A stretch of 64,000 nucleotides of DNA from JBHJHP01 sp042219825 (lineage in GTDB: Bacteria; Bacteroidota; Bacteroidia; Bacteroidales; UBA5342). This document shows, piece by piece, positions 45,701 through 55,020 of this stretch. The stretch covers positions 248,001-312,000 of the forward strand of contig NZ_JBHJHQ010000003.1 of the NCBI RefSeq assembly GCF_042219825.1, written 5' to 3'. How positions within the stretch are numbered: position 1 is the first letter of the stretch; each line of letters opens with the position of its first letter. The notes under the pieces were generated by a model. It was given only the letters and a program-made list of their open reading frames with translations, was not told where the DNA came from and did not search any database. The position numbers were made by a program, and so were the translations under genes.

Positions 45701-47364
45701 TAAGCACAAATTCATCTAAAATAAGAGCTATTCCGGTCACTAGTAGCGGTTCTGGTGATATCGAAAGTATATCTGTCTATCATGAAGGAGGAACCGGAAC
45801 TGTGCTCGTTGGTGTCTATAGTGATAGCAACGGAACGCCAGGTACTTTACTAAGTAAATCTGTTGCAACATCTGTTAATAATACGGAGGGATGGCAAACT
45901 GTGATGTTGCAAAATACTGCTGTTGTAACCAGTGGTCAAACAGTTTGGTTAGCATGGTTATTTGAAAATACTGTAAATGTCAGGTATTCTGTAAGTGCTA
46001 CAAACAGAGCACAGGGAGGAGCATCCTGGAGTAATGGGATACCTTCTGATTTTGGAACGGCGTATTTGGCTAATTTTACATATTCAGTATATGGGAACCT
46101 TCTCTCATCCACAACTGATAATAACACATATATTACCGGTGAATTAGGTAGTAATGAAGTATTTGGATTAAGTACCAATTCGTCTAAAATAAGAGCTATT
46201 CCGGTTACGAGCACAGGTATTGGTGATATTGAGAGTATATCGGTATATCACGAAGGAGGGACAGGGGCCTTGCTTGTAGGCGTTTACAATGACAATAATG
46301 GGACACCTGGAACTTTAATCAGTAAGTCTATTCCTACGACTGTCAATAGCTCAGAAGGATGGCAAACAGTGATGTTGCAGAACACTGCTGCTATTACAAG
46401 TGGACAGACAGTCTGGTTGGCCTGGTTATTTGAAAACACCGTTAATGTACGATATTCTGTAAGTACAACTAATAGGGCACAGGGAGGGGCCTCATACACT
46501 GATGGTATTCCAACTGATTTTGGAATTGCATATATGGCAAGTTATACGTACTCTGTATTTGCCAACATTCTTTCCAGTGAGACTAACAATAATTCTTATG
46601 TTGCAGGTGATTTAGGTAACGCTGAAGTATTTGGATTAAGTACAAGTTCTTCCAAAATAAGAGCTATTCCGGTTATTAGTACAGGTGAAGGTGATATAGA
46701 AAGTATATCAGTCTACCATGAAGGGGGAACAGGCAATGTACTTGTAGGTGTTTTCAATGACAACAATGGAATCCCGGGTACTTTAATTAGTAAATCTTTA
46801 GTAACATCTGTTAATACTGGAGAGGGTTGGCAAACCGTTTCTCTGCAAAATGCTGCTCCCATTACCAGCGGACAAACTATCTGGCTATCATGGCTTTTTG
46901 AAAATACAGTAAATGTCAGATATTCCGTAGGTATTGTAACCAGGGCCCAAGGTGGAGCTTCTTGGAGCGATGGAATTCCCGCCGATTTTGGAACTGCATA
47001 TATGGCTAACTATACGTATTCTGTATATGCAAATGTCTTTTACTATACTTCAACGAAATCTTCAAATTTTGGAAATACCGAAACACCTAAAACGATTGAC
47101 GAAGAGGTTCTTGAAAATATAGAAACATATCCAAATCCAACCAGAGGAGATCTGAATATACGATGGAATAAGGATTATGAGAATGGCATAAGAATTATAG
47201 TCTATAACATGAGTGGTGCAGTTATTGACAACATTATGATCGGATCCGGTTATCATAATTACAAACTGGATATGTGGAACCTGGATAAAGGTTTGTACAA
47301 TATTCAATTGATTGATGTTGATACAGGTAGGTCAATTGATGTCAAACGCGTTTCAAAACAATAA
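42709..47364 (+). CDS. Secreted beta-helix protein 2 with tandem repeats and T9SS domain
   Basis: Paralogue of the previous gene with a longer tail. I start it at ATG 42709, which puts a signal peptide (MKDKGRGLVKGVILLTVLMY) at the N-terminus; the open frame continues upstream to TTG 42646 but that adds no useful sequence. The order is beta-helix (about 25-590), carbohydrate-binding-like domain (about 607-770), four tandem 156-residue repeats (835-1458) and a C-terminal T9SS type A sorting domain (about 1471-1551; YPNPTRGDLNIRW, GLYNIQLID). It should be exported by the type IX system and attached to the cell surface or released. Its enzymatic role is unproven. Confidence 0.88.
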   Translation: MKDKGRGLVKGVILLTVLMYSVSISGKTYYVSSSSGNDSYNGTSTSSPWKTLSKVEGASSTFVAGDVIAFKGGDLFYGSLSLSNLNGTLSSPIKLTSYGTGQAIITGSKLLSGWNYESANIWSVSNSGPVYQLFKGDQPLTTARIPEIVDKFAAEENFYHITSVINSNYSFISTDLIGAPDLTGAILHVGTWEWLLKTAVISAFESSSGKVTVATDIFANFVPGNRFFINASKNLLNSEGDWYYDELTNKLYLYSTSSPSNIYGASQDKNGITLSGGSYVEVSNIKIQHYNKTGIYSSGTNNFSVSNCNILYCYEMGIRTQNGSNANLLSNSVIGSNDVGISNANDHSIIKDNLVEDIGIVDVLSKKGFITGFGISTQGDEDHVSYNKIINIGYNGLGFRGYHPILENNLVQNFHLTTTDGGGIYCYEGQRAVVQNNIVIGYPFKEERKLSQAIYIDNYSKDVTVKNNTTLNSLCGIILTHDTNNDSIIGNTVYNPSIAGIYITESNSIIPGVSDIISRDNNVFTNTLSSIPFITLLLSKTDPSRSWYQLRSNNYFNGKGFAVAKEEWSGASYDIKSWQNVTGQEENSSSNTVTFDNFSIIDVYDSTLISNGTFDTSKDGWSDWGTVSTRIEHNQNKGDYFLYDTLAATKTYGGITTTSAAVQQGFDYVLEFDMKVSKLGESLIKIAYSDGEIIYNNFGIFLNPDWTTYRIPIYDLVKNDNGLKITFYSSSNVRFPNAISLDNVKLKKCKLGDAVKQHDIVYNDTKIAKDFTFSGIWEDLDGNTYNGKINLEPFSSKILILKSTETSSINYPPDTSTTDTTQTSQVDTTNTDIIGSDQVFGLSTNSSKLRAISVTSSIAGEVGSISVYHEGGAGNLLVGVYSDNNGIPGTLIGKSVPTVVNSTAGWQTVALQTAASVTSGQTVWLAWLFENTVNVRYSVSSVNRAQGAASWSDGIPADFGTAYLANYTYSVYGNLTPAITNNNSNVTGELGSNEVFGLSTNSSKIRAIPVTSSGSGDIESISVYHEGGTGTVLVGVYSDSNGTPGTLLSKSVATSVNNTEGWQTVMLQNTAVVTSGQTVWLAWLFENTVNVRYSVSATNRAQGGASWSNGIPSDFGTAYLANFTYSVYGNLLSSTTDNNTYITGELGSNEVFGLSTNSSKIRAIPVTSTGIGDIESISVYHEGGTGALLVGVYNDNNGTPGTLISKSIPTTVNSSEGWQTVMLQNTAAITSGQTVWLAWLFENTVNVRYSVSTTNRAQGGASYTDGIPTDFGIAYMASYTYSVFANILSSETNNNSYVAGDLGNAEVFGLSTSSSKIRAIPVISTGEGDIESISVYHEGGTGNVLVGVFNDNNGIPGTLISKSLVTSVNTGEGWQTVSLQNAAPITSGQTIWLSWLFENTVNVRYSVGIVTRAQGGASWSDGIPADFGTAYMANYTYSVYANVFYYTSTKSSNFGNTETPKTIDEEVLENIETYPNPTRGDLNIRWNKDYENGIRIIVYNMSGAVIDNIMIGSGYHNYKLDMWNLDKGLYNIQLIDVDTGRSIDVKRVSKQ
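45211..47082 (+). repeat. Four in-frame tandem repeats of exactly 468 bp
   Basis: Units start at 45211, 45679, 46147 and 46615, each exactly 468 bases (156 codons). Each encodes a domain beginning with (D/E)VFGLSTNSSK or a close variant, then SISVYHEGG, VLVGVYSDNNGTPGTL, GWQTV, LAWLFENTVNVRYSV and a linker. The last unit is the most diverged and leads into the sorting domain. Identical unit length with sequence drift suggests duplication followed by divergence. Confidence 0.9.
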
Positions 47365-47419
47365 ACATCTGACATTGAGTTGTTAATAACACCGACTTAA
47401 TGGATAAATAAATCTTTTA

Positions 47420-47454
47420 ACAGACCGTTTAAGTTTTTTAAACGGTCTGTTTTT
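47420..47454 (+). terminator. Rho-independent terminator after beta-helix gene 2
   Basis: A 13-bp stem, acagaccgtttaa (47420-47432) with ttaaacggtctgt (47438-47450), a 5-base loop and a T-run. It sits 56 bases after the stop of the gene ending at 47364. The following 120 bases before the GT87-like gene show no clear TAnnTTTG promoter. Confidence 0.88.
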
Positions 47455-47573
47455 GTAAAGAATTTTGCTATTGTCTCAGTTACTACCGATAAAAAAGAAT
47501 TTCCCAAAATCAGTAAATTGGCTTAAATTGGCATCGACATAGGAAAATAATAATTACGAAAATCCATATAAAA

Positions 47574-48968
47574 ATGGAACGACGCGTAAAAGCAATCAAT
47601 AATATATCCATCTCCTCTATCATATACGTAAGTATCGGTTTTGCATTCTCGTTTATTTTGAGTCAGATTCTGAACAAAATAAATCTTCAGTTTTATATGT
47701 CGCCATTTATATTTTTAACGGCTGCGCTATCAGTTTTTTTAGATTATAAACTAAAGCCTCCCAAACCCTTAATAAGCAATCTGGTTTATGGCATCATAAT
47801 CTTTTTTGCCTTTTTACAACTTCGAAATATTTACTCAAGCTTCACTGAGATACAACCATGGGATTTCCCGAGTATATACCTGTATGCTAAAACAGGACAT
47901 ACCGGTAACAATTTTTATAGCCCAGACCTTTTTAAACAAATATATAACTCAATAGGAATCATTCCTTATACGGATGAATATCTTGTACCTGCTGTTATTA
48001 AAGTTGGTTTTATATATCCACCTCCGACTATGCTATTGTTTTACCCCCTTGGATGGTTTGATTTTGAGACGGGGTATGTAGTGTGGCAATCCTTGATAAC
48101 ACTTTTTTTTATTCTCGACATATACTTACTTATAAAAATTATATGGGAAGAATCCATATTTCGCAATCTGAAGCCTGAAATTACAGCATTATTAATTCTT
48201 ATAATTTTTCTTTTCCCTGGGTTGACTTTCACAATTGCACTGAGTCAAACTAATACATTACTTTTATTTCTGGTACTCATGACTGTAAGGTTTAAAAACA
48301 CCTATATATCCGGAATTTCTCTCCCGTTAATGATTCTGATAAAACCTTTTGCGGTAATTTTTATGATTTACTTTATAGTTATTCGAAAATGGAAACTCAT
48401 CTTTATATCTTTTCTGACCGGAATGGCTATTTTGATGATAACAGGTCTGGTTTTTAACTTCGATATTTTCATAGATTATTTCTCTTCGCTACCATCATCA
48501 AGATTACCCGAATTTGTTTTTTCTGAGCCTATCAATAATTCACTGAATGCTGTCATCTTAAGGGTAAACGCTTCGCATGGTGATTTTTTATCACCTCAAC
48601 AAATAAAATTGCTCGTCGGAAGCATCTCTTCTGTTTTATTACTGGTTACTTTATGGAATACAAAAAGATTACAAAAAATAAACAACCGGCTTGCCCTGTT
48701 GTCATATATTCCATTGTCATTAATAGTTTATCCGGGAACTTTAGCGCATTACAATATAATATTATTGCCACTAATCATTTATAGTTTAGCAGAACTGAAT
48801 GCTTATTTAAGTAAATTTTGGTTATTGATTGGAGCAAGTATCTTGGTAATGTCATCAATTAGTTTATTCCAGTTAAATTTTACTCTAATTATCATATTGT
48901 TGGTCCTTCCTAATATAGATCACCTAAAATCCTACATCCCTGGACTGAATAGAGTGAAGTTGGATTGA
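47574..48968 (+). CDS. GT87-like polyprenyl-phosphate mannosyltransferase
   Basis: A 464-residue GT-C membrane protein (DUF2029/GT87 type) with about 11 helices. The first large loop has QPWDFPSIYLYAKTG and NNFYSPDLF, with an Asp near the start as in GT-C active sites. GFIYPPPTMLLFYPLGW and the helix with LSQTNTLLLFLVLM match GT87 landmarks. It should add mannose or a similar sugar from a lipid donor on the periplasmic face. It converges with the minus-strand GT2 at 48980 (11-base gap). Confidence 0.8.
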   Translation: MERRVKAINNISISSIIYVSIGFAFSFILSQILNKINLQFYMSPFIFLTAALSVFLDYKLKPPKPLISNLVYGIIIFFAFLQLRNIYSSFTEIQPWDFPSIYLYAKTGHTGNNFYSPDLFKQIYNSIGIIPYTDEYLVPAVIKVGFIYPPPTMLLFYPLGWFDFETGYVVWQSLITLFFILDIYLLIKIIWEESIFRNLKPEITALLILIIFLFPGLTFTIALSQTNTLLLFLVLMTVRFKNTYISGISLPLMILIKPFAVIFMIYFIVIRKWKLIFISFLTGMAILMITGLVFNFDIFIDYFSSLPSSRLPEFVFSEPINNSLNAVILRVNASHGDFLSPQQIKLLVGSISSVLLLVTLWNTKRLQKINNRLALLSYIPLSLIVYPGTLAHYNIILLPLIIYSLAELNAYLSKFWLLIGASILVMSSISLFQLNFTLIIILLVLPNIDHLKSYIPGLNRVKLD

Positions 48969-48979
48969 TAGAAATAATT

Positions 48980-49759
48980 CTATTGTCTGTACTTTCTGCC
49001 AATTTTTAACAGGTCAAACCACAGCTTTATTCCATAGGCAAAACTAACTTTTGATTCTCCAGGATCAATCCAACGTTGTAAAGGGACCTCTCTTGCAATT
49101 GCTTTTATATTTTTCCTGCCGTACAATTTTAATATGCGGTGAAAAATTTCGACATCAAATAACCACCTTGAAATAAATCTTTCTTTAAAGACTTTTGAAG
49201 CAAGTTGTTTTTCGAAAATTTTACACCCACATTGCGTATCATAGACTTTAATGTCAAGCTGGATGGAAATAAATGTTGCAATGACACGCCCTAATAGATG
49301 CCTGTATCGTTTTCTGTTAATATTGTTGTCGATTTTAAGTATCCTTGAACCAAATACAAACACAACATTGTCTTTTATCTTCTGACTTAATTCATAACAT
49401 TCCTCTAAAGATGTAGCACCATCAGCATCCAGGTATGCCAGCTTGTCAAAAGAAATATTTTCTCTTGTACAGTAATTATACCCTTCAAAAATTGCCATCG
49501 CCTTACCTTTATTTTGGTCAAGGGTATGAATGAATACCCTTTTTTCGTCTATATCCTGAATCTTCTGAAGAATTATTAATGTATCATCAGTTGAACCATC
49601 GTTTGAAAAAATTATTTTAACAGGATATTGCTTTTTTAGAAAAGAAGCATATTCATCAGGGTTTAATCGCCGTGATTCGTTATAACAAGGAACTATTATT
49701 GCAAGCCCCAAATCCACATCACTAACGCCACCGGAGGTTACTGAATCCATACGCATCAA
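48980..49759 (-). CDS. DPM-like GT2 (lipid-linked sugar synthase)
   Basis: A 259-residue GT2 without C-terminal membrane helices. Motifs: LAIIVPCYNESRRLNPDEY, VKIIFSNDGSTDDTLII, NKGKAMAIFEGY, AYLDADGATSLEE (DxD-like) and VYDTQCGCKIF. It resembles polyprenyl-phosphate glucose/mannose synthases, and a lipid-linked sugar from it could feed the adjacent GT87-like enzyme. It lies downstream of the synthase/hydrolase gene on the same strand, 117 bases apart, so they may share a transcript. Confidence 0.85.
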   Translation of the reverse strand: MMRMDSVTSGGVSDVDLGLAIIVPCYNESRRLNPDEYASFLKKQYPVKIIFSNDGSTDDTLIILQKIQDIDEKRVFIHTLDQNKGKAMAIFEGYNYCTRENISFDKLAYLDADGATSLEECYELSQKIKDNVVFVFGSRILKIDNNINRKRYRHLLGRVIATFISIQLDIKVYDTQCGCKIFEKQLASKVFKERFISRWLFDVEIFHRILKLYGRKNIKAIAREVPLQRWIDPGESKVSFAYGIKLWFDLLKIGRKYRQ

Positions 49760-49876
49760 TTTTTTATTTTCTCAATTTAAGTAAATTCTTTGAAAAAGAT
49801 AATTTACAAAACGGCATTCAGACTCTAAACTATTAAAAATGCCTGACTGAAATATTTATTTATACCTGTGAATGAA

Positions 49877-52800
49877 TCACTCCCGGGAGAGAGGTAATGA
49901 TTCAGTTATTACATTGTCCGAATCATCTTTAACGTAAAGGTAAACTCTGTACGCATCATCTTCATCAAGCAATGAAAATGAAATGTCTGTTAGTCCTTCT
50001 TTAAAATCAGTCTCTATGATCTTATAAAACGAAACATCTGTATAAACAATCCACTTATACTGAAATAATGCAGGATTCAGATTATCTTTTGCAATTAAAG
50101 CACTGGCAGTAATTCGACTTTTAGAGCTATCGTCATATTTTACTAATAATTTATATTCCGGAATTGGAAACTGTCTGGGGACATACGCTGTCTTGTTTCC
50201 AGAATAAGCCTCCTTCAATGCATAATATGCTGGTTTTTTATGCCCAAAAATATCAATCACACCAAACCATGTGGCTGTCTCTTCAAATCTGTCCTGCCAA
50301 CAAAAAGCGACACCTCCCAGATTGTTCTCTTTATCAGAAAAAATGTAATTATTCCAGTTTGAAATATAATCATCCGCCTTCTGCATACTGGTTTGTTCCA
50401 ATATCCGCTCGTGTTCATCAAAATCACTTAATGCCAAATCCCAGTATCCCTTATTTCCATATTCTGTAAACAAATAGGGCATACCTTTAAGATTGCGCTC
50501 TGCCAGCTCACTTACCCGTTTCAAATTATCCTTGTAATACGCATTGACCCCAAAAAAATCCATATTTGGCAGGTACCTTGAGAATGCAAGCATACTGCTG
50601 GAATTAAGAGTTTCGGACGTGTATACAGGTCTTTTATCATCTATGACTTTTATATCCTCAATTACATCATTTAAAAATTGCAGGTATGCGATCCTGACCG
50701 TACTCAGATATGGCTGCCCAAATGCATAGCTCAAATTTTCCCAAGTCTCATTTCCAAGTCCCCAGGCTATAATACTGGAGTCCGAGACATGACTTTGAAC
50801 TTGCCTTAATATCTCCTTTTTAAGCCTGTCCATACCGGTACTGTCCCTAAGGAAATCAAAGGAATGATGCATTAGATTAAAGCCATACAGCACATCCAGG
50901 TCTACCTCCTTTGCTGCTTTTAATATGTTATAATCATAAATAGAGCTTGTAAATAATCTAATCGTATTGCAACCCATATCTTCAATGAGGGCAAAATCTC
51001 TTTTCAACTTTTTAGCAGTAGGTGGCAGCTTATCACTATTCCCTGATCCTTGTCCCGGATTATATGCGATCCCTTTTACATAATTCGGTAAGCTTAAACG
51101 TTGCGCATTCGACTGTATTGGTTTTTCAAAAGAATCCGAAAAATTGTATTTCAGCTTCGTTGATTTTATTGGTCCTGAACCTAATATGCCAACAATGTTT
51201 TGACCATATTTATCCTCGTCCAGACTAGTTTTTTCAATCTTGTTAATGTTGGCAGCATCCAATAATAAGGGTTTATACATGCCCTCGCGTTCTTTTCCAT
51301 AGTAGGTTTTGTCCACAAAAAAAGCAGTATCATTTTCAGCGTAGATCCAATCAACTAAAAATTCTTCGTAATAATTATAATAACCCAGCCAGTAATCCGA
51401 ATCAATATCTTTTGAATGCCAAACCCAGGTAATAAGTGAACGAACAGCTATTGAATCAGCCAAATGGAAGGATTTTCTGTAAATCCCGGCATAAACATCA
51501 TCAGATACTGGGGTCAGATTTCTGTCAAACATTATAAACAGGGGCAAATAGCGTTTTTTAACCTCTTCAAGAACATTTACTAATTTTAGCTTATCCCTTT
51601 GACCAGAACCCAATGTCACTCCCGAAGTATCAACAGACAGAGCTAAAAATGGGAGTATATTGTTTGAATAACAACTATCCATAAATCTGTTCAGGGCAAC
51701 TTCGGTCATCTGGTTCAGATAAAAATCACGCTTAATAAATGAAACCGGCATTTTACTAATTTTCATTCCGCTTTTGTAATTTACCCCGGTATAAATTTGC
51801 CAGTAATCCTTATTATAAATAAGGGTTTTGTTACCAAATATCTCTGAAACTTTACGCCCAATATAGTTGGTTTTAATGCCTCTTTGAAACCTTTCCGGGG
51901 TGATACCGATGATAAAAACATTTGTTAAAACAACAAATAACAGCAATAGGAATACAACAACATTTTTACTAAAAAGACTGTAAACCACGTTCTTTTGTTT
52001 AAAAAGAAAACGTCTTGTTGCACTATCCTTGCTAACCGGAGATCCCTGAAATAATTTATGAAAAGCAACAATCTGCTTTTGCATGGCCATAAGGTTTCCA
52101 AAACTTAAAATAGCTATATTCAAAAATGCCAGAAATGCCATGAACAAAGTAAATGGCGTAAAATCCTGTTTCAATCCATATATTATTGCAAAAACAGATA
52201 CGGCTATAACAGTAAAATTTGGAATCAGAAGCCTCCATGGGGTTTCTATACGTGAATCTTTGGGGGTAGGAATATATGGAACTTTTTTGTTTACAAGTGA
52301 ATAGAGAAAACCCAGCATGGTGGCCCACCATGTTGATTTAAACAATACACCTCCTAGTATGGCAGTGCCTTTTTCGTGCTCTTCAAAATACCATTTTTGA
52401 TGGTAAAATCGAATAACCTGAGATATCACAAACAAAGGGGTGTAGTAAATAAAAAAATCAAATATGCTTACATGTATTGGGATCCAACCTAAGAGCAAAG
52501 CAAGTATTGGAATCAGAAAATCAAACAGTGCTACAATTCCGGATAAATAAAACATGGGAACCGTAAGAAAAGCCAAACGTTCAGCCCATGACAGGTTTTT
52601 CGCCACTTTGGGGAAAACGTTAAAAAGCAAATCGAAGGAACCCCGTGACCATTTTAGTTGTTGCAATGAATACCCGGAATAATTCCAGGGAACAAGCCCC
52701 TTTGCAACAATTACGGGATTATACACAGATTTCCAGCCCTTTGCCTTCAATCTCAAAGTTGTATGCATATCTTCTGTCAAACCCGGGGCATGACCACCAA

Positions 52801-53554
52801 TGCTGTCAAGTGCCGTCCGCCTGAATGTACAATTTGCACCAATAGCAGGAACAGCACCATAACTGTTCAAGGTCATCATGACCGGCCCGTAGAATTGGTA
52901 TGTTTGTTCTGCCGCAGCCTTTGCAATTACTGTGTCGTACTGGTTATAATAGGCCTGAACAACTTGCACGAACCCCATTTTATCATCCTCGAAATATGGA
53001 AGTACCTCATCCAGAAAATTTGGATAGACGACATGATCAGGATCAAGAATCAGTACAATTTCACCGCATGCAACTGTTTCCAAAGCATTATTAATATTTC
53101 CTGCCTTTGCGTTTATTTTTTTCTCCCGCGTAACATGGTGGATTTTGTTTTCGTTACAGAATGCTTTCAGTTCGGCATCATCTGCTTCATCACACAAAAA
53201 GGTTTCATGAGGATAAGTCATGGATTTAATGGCTAAAAGTGAATTTTTAACCATTTCTTTTGGTTCCCCTTTTACATAAGTGGTAAGTACATCAACAGTA
53301 AATTTCCGTTTCAATTCCACCTTATCTGGAACCGATGGGTGCCAGATTAGCAACCATTCAGTAATCAATAAAATAAGTTTATAAGCAAAAGACAGTATGA
53401 TGATTACATATAAGAAGTTATCCTGTCTATAAGAAGCGTCTAACAACCATAACAAGAAAAAGATAGCAGAATATATCCCAAACACAATAAGCGCTTTTGA
53501 TATAAAAAGTTCTTTTGGATGTGGATTATTTTTTCGGTTGCTAATGTTATCCAT
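49877..53554 (-). CDS. Cellulose-synthase-like GT2 fused to clan GH-A glycosidase
   Basis: The 1225-residue protein has two N-terminal helices (about 18-70), a processive GT2 domain (85-310) with DDAE after the first strand, DPD at 171-173, TED at 260-262 and QQLKW at 298-302 (the QxxRW motif with Arg changed to Lys). Further helices follow at about 320-480 and 525-548. The extracytoplasmic part (about 555-1225) has a poorly defined barrel-like segment and then a TIM-barrel hydrolase: acid/base Glu936 in GLGNETW and nucleophile Glu1031 in FTEYGN, 95 residues apart as in GH2/GH5-like enzymes. It may make a beta-linked polymer and trim or transfer it on the far side of the membrane. The polymer is unknown. 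Confidence 0.88.
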   Translation of the reverse strand: MDNISNRKNNPHPKELFISKALIVFGIYSAIFFLLWLLDASYRQDNFLYVIIILSFAYKLILLITEWLLIWHPSVPDKVELKRKFTVDVLTTYVKGEPKEMVKNSLLAIKSMTYPHETFLCDEADDAELKAFCNENKIHHVTREKKINAKAGNINNALETVACGEIVLILDPDHVVYPNFLDEVLPYFEDDKMGFVQVVQAYYNQYDTVIAKAAAEQTYQFYGPVMMTLNSYGAVPAIGANCTFRRTALDSIGGHAPGLTEDMHTTLRLKAKGWKSVYNPVIVAKGLVPWNYSGYSLQQLKWSRGSFDLLFNVFPKVAKNLSWAERLAFLTVPMFYLSGIVALFDFLIPILALLLGWIPIHVSIFDFFIYYTPLFVISQVIRFYHQKWYFEEHEKGTAILGGVLFKSTWWATMLGFLYSLVNKKVPYIPTPKDSRIETPWRLLIPNFTVIAVSVFAIIYGLKQDFTPFTLFMAFLAFLNIAILSFGNLMAMQKQIVAFHKLFQGSPVSKDSATRRFLFKQKNVVYSLFSKNVVVFLLLLFVVLTNVFIIGITPERFQRGIKTNYIGRKVSEIFGNKTLIYNKDYWQIYTGVNYKSGMKISKMPVSFIKRDFYLNQMTEVALNRFMDSCYSNNILPFLALSVDTSGVTLGSGQRDKLKLVNVLEEVKKRYLPLFIMFDRNLTPVSDDVYAGIYRKSFHLADSIAVRSLITWVWHSKDIDSDYWLGYYNYYEEFLVDWIYAENDTAFFVDKTYYGKEREGMYKPLLLDAANINKIEKTSLDEDKYGQNIVGILGSGPIKSTKLKYNFSDSFEKPIQSNAQRLSLPNYVKGIAYNPGQGSGNSDKLPPTAKKLKRDFALIEDMGCNTIRLFTSSIYDYNILKAAKEVDLDVLYGFNLMHHSFDFLRDSTGMDRLKKEILRQVQSHVSDSSIIAWGLGNETWENLSYAFGQPYLSTVRIAYLQFLNDVIEDIKVIDDKRPVYTSETLNSSSMLAFSRYLPNMDFFGVNAYYKDNLKRVSELAERNLKGMPYLFTEYGNKGYWDLALSDFDEHERILEQTSMQKADDYISNWNNYIFSDKENNLGGVAFCWQDRFEETATWFGVIDIFGHKKPAYYALKEAYSGNKTAYVPRQFPIPEYKLLVKYDDSSKSRITASALIAKDNLNPALFQYKWIVYTDVSFYKIIETDFKEGLTDISFSLLDEDDAYRVYLYVKDDSDNVITESLPLSRE

Positions 53555-53998
53555 TTTTGTATTTAAAGGTTCAATAAAAATAATAAAGTTTATATGTTCT
53601 AAACATTAACATACATAACTAATCCGAAGTTTATACCGATTGCTTGATATGACAAATCGAATAACAAGCTCAAAAAATGTATATGTCGCTCTCTTTAAGC
53701 AATTAAGATTTCTCAATAGTATTAGATTCTACAGGCTAAAATTGGCAATTTTTTTCGAGAACATTAAGCAATCTGTAAAATTATTTTTATAGTGTATAAT
53801 AGGTTATATAGGGTTTAAATTTTAAATTTACGTGCAGATATTATTGAAATTAACCAACTTTTAAAAACTTTCAGGATTGAAATATGGGAACAAGGCTAAC
53901 TTCTTTGATAAACGCAAACCTGGTACGTCCTGAATATTATTATAAATTAGAATTTAATTACATTAATATAACTGAACTACCTTGACAAGAAATAAAAT
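53555..53998. other. Divergent intergenic region, 444 bp, no gene seen
   Basis: This stretch separates the minus-strand synthase/hydrolase gene from the plus-strand UDP-xylose synthase gene, so it should hold promoters in both directions. It is very AT-rich. I found no exact TAnnTTTG box on either strand, no ORF worth reporting and no repeat array. A candidate control region only by position. Confidence 0.5.
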
Positions 53999-54946
53999 AT
54001 GAAACGAATTTTGGTAACAGGAGGTGCAGGATTTATTGGATCACACCTCTGCGAAAGACTTTTAAATGAAGGGAATGACGTAATTTGTCTCGACAACTTC
54101 TCTACAGGTTCAAAACGAAACATACTTAAATTAATTGACAATCCTTACTTCGAAATCGTCAGGCAGGACGTAACACAGCCCTACATTTGTGAAGTTGATG
54201 AAATATATAACCTGGCGTGTCCTGCCAGCCCGGTTCACTATCAGTCTGATCCCATACAGACGATTAAAACATCCGTTATGGGTTCTATCAATATGCTGGG
54301 GCTCGCAAAGCGCTTAAACGCAAAAATATTACAGGCCAGTACCAGTGAAATATATGGTGATCCTGTAGTTCATCCACAACCTGAAAGTTACTGGGGCAAT
54401 GTAAACACTATTGGACCCCGCTCCTGTTACGATGAAGGGAAACGGTGTGCTGAATCCCTTTTTATGGATTATCATATACAAAATATGGTAAACATAAAGA
54501 TCATCAGAATTTTTAATACATATGGTCCTAATTTGAACATGAACGATGGACGTGTTATCTCTAATTTTATTGTACAGGCTTTAAAAGGTTCAGACATAAC
54601 CATTTTCGGGGATGGAAAACAAACCCGCTCATTTCAATATGTAGACGACCTGGTTGAAGGGATGATACGTATGATGTATAGCCCGGATGATTTTACAGGT
54701 CCGGTTAACATGGGGAACCCCAATGAATTTACTATGTTGGAGCTGGCACAGAAGATCATAGATATTACAGGTTCAGGATCCAGGTTGGTATTTAAACCAT
54801 TACCCAAAGATGATCCAAGGCAACGTCAGCCTGACATTACGCTGGCCAGGAAAAAACTGAATGGCTGGGAACCCAAAGTACAATTACAGGAAGGACTAAC
54901 AAAAACCATTCTGTACTTTGAAGAATTACTAAGTTTAGGTGATTGA
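53999..54946 (+). CDS. uxs: UDP-glucuronate decarboxylase (UDP-xylose synthase)
   Basis: SDR-family enzyme, 315 residues, that oxidises and decarboxylates UDP-glucuronate to UDP-xylose. Seen: RILVTGGAGFIGSHLCERLL, the UXS-specific YNLACPASPVHYQSDPI, ASTSEIYGDPVVHPQPE, SYWGNVNTIGPRSCYDEGKR (YxxxK) and RIFNTYGPNLNMNDGRV. Length and motifs fit the cytosolic UXS branch rather than the ArnA branch. It points to xylose, or arabinose made from it, in the polymer of region 4. It is followed after 74 bases by the tandem GH26-like gene. Confidence 0.93.
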   Translation: MKRILVTGGAGFIGSHLCERLLNEGNDVICLDNFSTGSKRNILKLIDNPYFEIVRQDVTQPYICEVDEIYNLACPASPVHYQSDPIQTIKTSVMGSINMLGLAKRLNAKILQASTSEIYGDPVVHPQPESYWGNVNTIGPRSCYDEGKRCAESLFMDYHIQNMVNIKIIRIFNTYGPNLNMNDGRVISNFIVQALKGSDITIFGDGKQTRSFQYVDDLVEGMIRMMYSPDDFTGPVNMGNPNEFTMLELAQKIIDITGSGSRLVFKPLPKDDPRQRQPDITLARKKLNGWEPKVQLQEGLTKTILYFEELLSLGD

Positions 54947-55020
54947 CAAGAATATAAACCCAATACTTTCATTGGAATCTTCATACAGTCTTATTAACTT
55001 AAAGTATTATATTTCCAACT

